Below, in pieces: positions 59,774-64,000 of a stretch of 64,000 bases of DNA. The stretch is from Sporomusa ovata DSM 2662 (GTDB taxonomy: Bacteria > Bacillota > Negativicutes > Sporomusales > Sporomusaceae), in contig NZ_ASXP01000003.1 in NCBI RefSeq assembly GCF_000445445.1, positions 682,001 to 746,000 on the forward strand, given 5' to 3'. Position 1 is the first letter of the stretch; each line of letters starts with the position of its first letter. Position numbers and translations under genes: made by a program. The notes below the pieces were generated by a model, which was not told the origin of the DNA, searched no databases, and saw nothing but the letters and a program-made list of their open reading frames with translations.

Positions 59774-60883
59774 TTAGGACAAACTATTTAAAAAATCTGT
59801 ATAACTAAATTGGCGAATAGCCTCTACTGACCCATCCAGCCTACGCACAGCAATCGCCGGCATTTGTAGTCCATTAAACCAATTCTTCTTTACCATAGTA
59901 TAACCAGCTGCATCGGCAAAGCGAATTTCACTGCCGATTTCCAGCTTATTTTCAAATTGGAAGTTGCCAAAAACATCGCCTGCCAGACAAGACCGCCCAG
60001 CTACCATGTATTTATGATTCCCGGCATCGCCTGAATCAATTTTGGCTGACAACCGGTATATCAATAAATCCAGCATATGTCCCTCGACAGAAGCATCCAC
60101 AATGGCAATATCCATTTCATTATGCACCAAATCAACCACACTGGTAACCAGTTCAGCACAGCCGGTGATGGCGCTTTCTCCTGGTTCTAAATATACCTGT
60201 ACGTCGAACTTGCGCGCAAATTCTGCCAGCCTTTTACTAAACTTTTCTACCGGGTAGCCCTCTTTGGTAAAATAAAGGCCACCACCAAGACTTACCCACT
60301 GCAATCGTTTGAGCATATCCCCATAACAGTCACCAATTATATCCAGTTGTTGACAAAAGGTATCAATATCATCATTTTCACAGTTATAATGAAATAGAAA
60401 ACCACTAAGGCGATGTATTTGTTTTTCCAGCTCCGCTTTGTCCGCTACACCCAGCCGCGAATGCTTGCGCGCTGGATCGGCCAGATCAAAATGCGAGTAG
60501 CTGATCCCCGGATTGACGCGCAAACCTAGTTTAGCTGACTTGGCGATATCGTAATATCTGTCTAGCTGGGAAACCGAATTAAAAATAATTTTGTCGGCAA
60601 ATCTAGTAACAGCCAGAATATCCTCTGGAGAATAGCCCACACAATAAGCATGAGTTTCCTTGCCAAATTTTTCAAACCCCAGGCGTGCTTCAAACAGCGA
60701 GCTTGATGTTGTGCCGTCCATATACTGATTCATCAGCTCAAATACACTCCAGGTGGAAAAGCATTTTAGTGCTAATACCGACTTAGCTCCGGAAAGCTCG
60801 CGCACCTGTTGAATAATCTTTAGGTTGCGCAGCAACCTTTTCTCGTCGATAAGGTAATAGGGTGTGGGAATTTTCATTTTCAA
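59774..60883 (-). CDS. nspC: carboxynorspermidine decarboxylase
   Basis: 369 residues, PLP-dependent fold III enzyme. PLP Lys in 'SVLALKCFSTWSVF', Gly motif 'WVSLGGGLYFTKEG', 'LEPGESAI' phosphate-binding block and substrate Cys in 'GRSCLAGDVFG'. It releases CO2 to give norspermidine or spermidine. It is the first gene of a two-gene operon with the dehydrogenase. In this lineage polyamines also modify peptidoglycan, which SLH porins bind. Confidence 0.94.
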   Translation of the reverse strand: MKMKIPTPYYLIDEKRLLRNLKIIQQVRELSGAKSVLALKCFSTWSVFELMNQYMDGTTSSSLFEARLGFEKFGKETHAYCVGYSPEDILAVTRFADKIIFNSVSQLDRYYDIAKSAKLGLRVNPGISYSHFDLADPARKHSRLGVADKAELEKQIHRLSGFLFHYNCENDDIDTFCQQLDIIGDCYGDMLKRLQWVSLGGGLYFTKEGYPVEKFSKRLAEFARKFDVQVYLEPGESAITGCAELVTSVVDLVHNEMDIAIVDASVEGHMLDLLIYRLSAKIDSGDAGNHKYMVAGRSCLAGDVFGNFQFENKLEIGSEIRFADAAGYTMVKKNWFNGLQMPAIAVRRLDGSVEAIRQFSYTDFLNSLS

Positions 60884-61060
60884 GCTCCTACTTCTGAATG
60901 ATGTCCTAAATTGGGTTAAAGTACTTATTTATAATAACCGAAAATAAGCCGCCTTGGCCCTAATAATCTGACCAACGATTTATTAGGGGCAAAGCAGCAG
61001 AAAACAGCATGTTTTTTCCAGCTGTTACTATTTCTGCATCCTATTATTTCTCTGACATTA

Positions 61061-61138
61061 ATAATAACAAAAAACAATGCATTTGTCGAATATTCTTTAA
61101 AAACGACCAAATTTTAGCGATAAAACTCGTTTCAGCAC
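61061..61138 (+). repeat. 78-bp target-site duplication, left copy
   Basis: The sequence is exactly the same as 63122-63199; the bases outside on both sides differ. Long target duplications are known for the IS1634 family. Confidence 0.9.
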
Positions 61139-63121
61139 GGGAGTTTGACACTTGCATAAACAAAAAATGCTCTTGGAGCCTTGAAATTGGCTTATTTTTT
61201 TGTCAAATTTTTCAGTTTTATATTGAGTACTTTTGAGTGCTTTGATATAATATAGATATAAACAAGCTTATTTGAGCGATTGGATGGAAGATGAATTGCG
61301 CTTAAAAATTACAGAATCAAAAAATGCTAAGTCTTTATATGTTATCCGATCTACCTATGAAAACGGAAAACACTCTTCCCAAATTGTAGAAAAGCTTGGT
61401 ACGTATACCGATTTATTGAAAAATCTAAACGGCCAAGATCCTATCGCCTGGGCTAAAGCCTATATTGCTGAGCTCAACAAAAAGGAGAAAGCCGGCAAAC
61501 GCGACGTAAATGTCTCATTCTCGCCGACAAAATGCATCGAGAAAAATCAGCAAGTTCTATTTAATGGCGGGTACCTTTTCTTGCAAGCTATCTACTACGC
61601 TTTAGGTCTTGATTCGATCTCGAAAGCCATTTCGAAAAAACATAAATTTGCCTTTGATCTCAATTCCATTCTTTCTAATTTACTATATGCCCGAATTCTT
61701 TTCCCCGCCTCCAAACTTGCCACCATACAAATTGCGCAAAAATTTCTTGAACCTCCCTCCTTTGAAATTCAACATGTTTACAGGGCTCTTGGCATTATTT
61801 CCGAAGAAAGTGATTTCATTCAATCCGAACTGTATAAAAATAGTCGCCGCACCATCAATAGAAATACTCACATTCTCTACTACGATTGCACCAATTATTT
61901 CTTTGAAATCGAACAGGAGTCCGGTCTTAGACAATATGGCCTCTCTAAAGAACACCGACCGAACCCCATTGTTCAAATGGGCCTCTTTATGGATGCTGAC
62001 GGCATCCCGCTGGCATTCAACATTTCCAAAGGCAACACCAACGAACAAGTGACTCTGACTCCGTTAGAACAAAAACTCCTGAATGACTTTGAACTATCTA
62101 AGCTTGTTGTTTGCACCGATGCCGGTCTTGCTTCTAACGCAAACAGAAAATTCAACGATAAAAAAAATCGAGCTTTCATTACCACTCAGTCGATAAAAAA
62201 ATTAAAGAAACCATTATTGCAGTGGGCTCTTGCAAAATCAGGATGGCATATTCCGGGTACTGACGGCACTTTTGATATAACAAAACTCGATACAGACAAT
62301 ACCCTTTACGAGACCTATAAAAATACCACTTTTTACAAAGAACGTTGGATAAAAGAAACTGACTTAGAACAACGCCTGATTGTTACTTTTTCTCTGAAAT
62401 ACAAGGATTATCAAAGAAAAATACGTAGTTCCCAGTTAGAACGCGCCATGAAGCTTGTTCAAAAAAATCCGCAAAAAATCGGCAAATGCCATTCAAATGA
62501 CTTCAAACGCTTTATCGCGAAAAAAAGTATCACTCCCGATGGTGAAATCGCTGCAAAAAACTTGTATAGCATCGATGCAGAACTCATCCTAAATGAAGAA
62601 ATGTTTGATGGATATTATGGTATCTGTACCAATCTGGAAGATGCTGCACCATCCATCATCCATACAAATCATCAACGTTGGGAAATTGAAGAAAGTTTTC
62701 GTATTATGAAGACAGAATTTCAGGCACGCCCCGTTTATTTGAGCCGCGATGACCGCATTCACGCTCATTTTACAACATGCTTTTTAGCACTGACTCTGTA
62801 TCGCCTTTTAGAGAAGTTCCTCGACGAACGCTTCTCCTGCCACAAGATTATAGATGGCCTTCGTAATCTCAATTTTTATAAAGTCGCTTCCGAAGGCTAT
62901 ATACCTACCTATGTCAGCGATGACTTTACCGATCTACTTCATGAAAAATTTCGATTCCATACAGACCGACAGATTATTCCAACTCAAGAAATGAAAAATA
63001 TTTTTAAAACCACCAAAAACAAAAAAACATTACTCAAAAACTAAGAAAATACGAAGTGCCTAGATCCCTTTATTTTCAAGGGATCTAGGCACTTTTTTCT
63101 CTTGCAAGTGTCGAACTTGGG
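61139..63121 (+). mobile_element. IS1634/IS4-like insertion sequence (1983 bp)
   Basis: Bounded by the 78-bp direct repeats. Ends are imperfect inverted repeats: left AGTTTGACACTTGCA (61142-61156), right GTTCGACACTTGCA on the minus strand near 63103-63116. It holds one transposase gene and ends in a terminator hairpin (AGTGCCTAGATCCCTT/AAGGGATCTAGGCACT at 63055-63092). Confidence 0.88.
61284..63044 (+). CDS. IS1634/IS4-superfamily transposase
   Basis: 586 residues from the ATG at 61284 (a TTG four codons earlier is possible; neither has a clear ribosome site). The DDE residues are in 'YYDCTNYFFE' (D1), 'VVCTDAGLASNANRKF' (D2) and the C-terminal signature 'HQRWEIEESFRIMKTEF' (R-x3-E-x6-K). 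The frame is complete, so the element may still be active. It is the only mobile gene in the window. Confidence 0.93.
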   Translation: MEDELRLKITESKNAKSLYVIRSTYENGKHSSQIVEKLGTYTDLLKNLNGQDPIAWAKAYIAELNKKEKAGKRDVNVSFSPTKCIEKNQQVLFNGGYLFLQAIYYALGLDSISKAISKKHKFAFDLNSILSNLLYARILFPASKLATIQIAQKFLEPPSFEIQHVYRALGIISEESDFIQSELYKNSRRTINRNTHILYYDCTNYFFEIEQESGLRQYGLSKEHRPNPIVQMGLFMDADGIPLAFNISKGNTNEQVTLTPLEQKLLNDFELSKLVVCTDAGLASNANRKFNDKKNRAFITTQSIKKLKKPLLQWALAKSGWHIPGTDGTFDITKLDTDNTLYETYKNTTFYKERWIKETDLEQRLIVTFSLKYKDYQRKIRSSQLERAMKLVQKNPQKIGKCHSNDFKRFIAKKSITPDGEIAAKNLYSIDAELILNEEMFDGYYGICTNLEDAAPSIIHTNHQRWEIEESFRIMKTEFQARPVYLSRDDRIHAHFTTCFLALTLYRLLEKFLDERFSCHKIIDGLRNLNFYKVASEGYIPTYVSDDFTDLLHEKFRFHTDRQIIPTQEMKNIFKTTKNKKTLLKN

Positions 63122-63199
63122 ATAATAACAAAAAACAATGCATTTGTCGAATATTCTTTAAAAACGACCAAATTTTAGCGATAAAACTCGTTTCAGCAC
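63122..63199 (+). repeat. 78-bp target-site duplication, right copy
   Basis: Exact copy of 61061-61138 directly after the right IS end. Confidence 0.9.
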
Positions 63200-63546
63200 T
63201 AAATTCCAGGCTCTCTATCATCCCGCCACACATAAGCCTTCACAAGTAAGACGATAGGGGACGTTTCTTTTCCGTCAACTTTTTGCTATCATATCATGAA
63301 TGTAATGGAACAGCGGGACAGGCTTGGTTCTCGGTCTCAGATACAGCAAAATAATTAGGTTTAATCTCCGGTATAAAGCAGGAGGAGTAAGGATAGCTAC
63401 TTCCTCTGATTTATTTGTTTAATCAAGAGGACATTGCAGGATTTTATACACACATGCAGAAACAATATACAAAAGGTAAACCTATCTTACGCAACACCGC
63501 CCTGTATGATCGATTTTAATAAATACCCATTAATGGAGGGATTACG

Positions 63547-63894
63547 ATGTTCGCACTTAACTTTATTTCAGAACATAATAAACAATTATTACTGTCGCGC
63601 CAGAAGAGCACGACTATTCGTCCTGGAGATATCAGAGATAGTTATCCTGAGAATTCAATTGTTTGGATTACTTTTGGTAAAAGATATGGCCAAAAACAGC
63701 GACTGTTTAAAGCCATCATTGATAAAGTACTCACAAAAAAGTACAGTGATTTGACATCAAGTGAATTGACTCATCAAAATCCGGAGATTCAAACTGCCGA
63801 GGAACTCATCCGTATCTTTGAAGAGATCTACGAAAGACAAATCCATATTGATGATGTGGTTACCGTAATTCATTTCTCAGAAATAATAGAATAA
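63547..63894 (+). CDS. small possible ASCH/PUA-like domain protein
   Basis: 115 residues from the ATG at 63547 (GGAGGG upstream). The start 'LLSRQKSTTIRPGD' followed by a beta strand 'SIVWITFGKRYG' recalls ASCH-type RNA-binding domains, in which a short helix precedes a basic TIRPG-like turn. Later helix 'TAEELIRIFEEIYER'. The match is weak. The stretch 63200-63546 between the IS and this gene shows no other gene; GGGGACGTTTC near 63257 resembles REP-type transposon debris. Confidence 0.5.
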   Translation: MFALNFISEHNKQLLLSRQKSTTIRPGDIRDSYPENSIVWITFGKRYGQKQRLFKAIIDKVLTKKYSDLTSSELTHQNPEIQTAEELIRIFEEIYERQIHIDDVVTVIHFSEIIE

Positions 63895-63912
63895 CACGGC
63901 AGAATATAATAA

Positions 63913-63931
63913 GAAAAACCGCTAGCGCGGT
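63913..63931 (-). terminator. minus-strand terminator near the window end
   Basis: ACCGC-GCTA-GCGGT and TTTTTCTT on the minus strand; same layout as the hairpin at 27402-27422. It would end a minus-strand gene entering from the right. Confidence 0.6.
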
Positions 63932-64000
63932 CCTTTGGCTTCGAGTACATCCGAAATTCGGTACTCAAATCCATGAACCCCTTTATAGTAATGCGGATGC

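Noticed and set aside
63200..63300. Second mobile element with GGGGACGTTTC phrase
   Set aside because: Only a short REP-like phrase is present, with no transposase frame or paired ends.

Overview
The window looks like chromosome of an anaerobic, diderm Firmicute of the Negativicutes (Sporomusa/Pelosinus-like). The best marker is an outer-membrane porin with an N-terminal S-layer-homology (SLH) domain (8905-10188). Other genes fit this: three Mo/W-bis-MGD oxidoreductases, a NuoEFG-type diaphorase, AcoR-type sigma-54 activators, a T-box ahead of ilvBH, carboxynorspermidine-type polyamine genes and AT-rich rho-independent terminators. Genus-level placement is inference.

Region 1 (1-31 kb) is a metabolic accessory region on the minus strand. 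Each of three molybdo-/tungsto-enzymes of the acetylene hydratase / catechol dehydroxylase-like branch has a predicted Cys metal ligand. One (1-1816, cut by the window edge) is last in an operon with a DUF2064 protein, an HdrD-like CCG protein and a DUF169-ferredoxin protein. The other two (10687-12918 and 24065-26356) are each followed by a small two-cluster ferredoxin subunit. The last one also continues into an AAHS-type MFS transporter and a second permease. Five sequences with sigma-54 -24/-12 spacing precede these units, and two paralogous sigma-54 activators (13883-16006, 27497-29584) sit among them. Both activator genes have the same unusual leader RNA ending in an intrinsic terminator. 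Tiny zinc-ribbon or K/E-rich proteins are the first genes after several sigma-54 promoters. A plausible reading is a set of substrate-inducible anaerobic (aromatic or unsaturated compound) redox modules with their own uptake, sensing and electron supply (NuoEFG-like, 5561-8627).

Region 2 (31-36 kb) has an SsuABC/TauABC-type ABC transporter and an unusual three-gene lipoate cassette: lipoate-protein ligase, a DUF5714 protein and a 97-residue free-standing lipoyl-domain protein. Region 3 (36-61 kb) is more ordinary: two YitT proteins, signal peptidase I, an ECF S component, Na/Pi and DAACS transporters, MFS efflux, ExoA, CheX/CheY-CheX, ilvBH with a T-box, polysaccharide deacetylase, modBA without modC, a Rex-like protein lacking the normal Rossmann glycine motif, thioesterase, AIM24, a GGDEF-EAL protein, and carboxynorspermidine dehydrogenase/decarboxylase. 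Region 4 (61-64 kb) is an IS1634/IS4-like element flanked by an exact 78-bp direct repeat, then a small possible ASCH-type protein.

Several dispersed intergenic elements are not explained by the genes: a three-copy, about 100-bp triple-hairpin repeat; a duplicated 32-bp leader at equal distance before the porin and the NuoE-like gene; a 90-bp remnant of a molybdoenzyme 3' end after the porin; and three further pairs of similar structured motifs.
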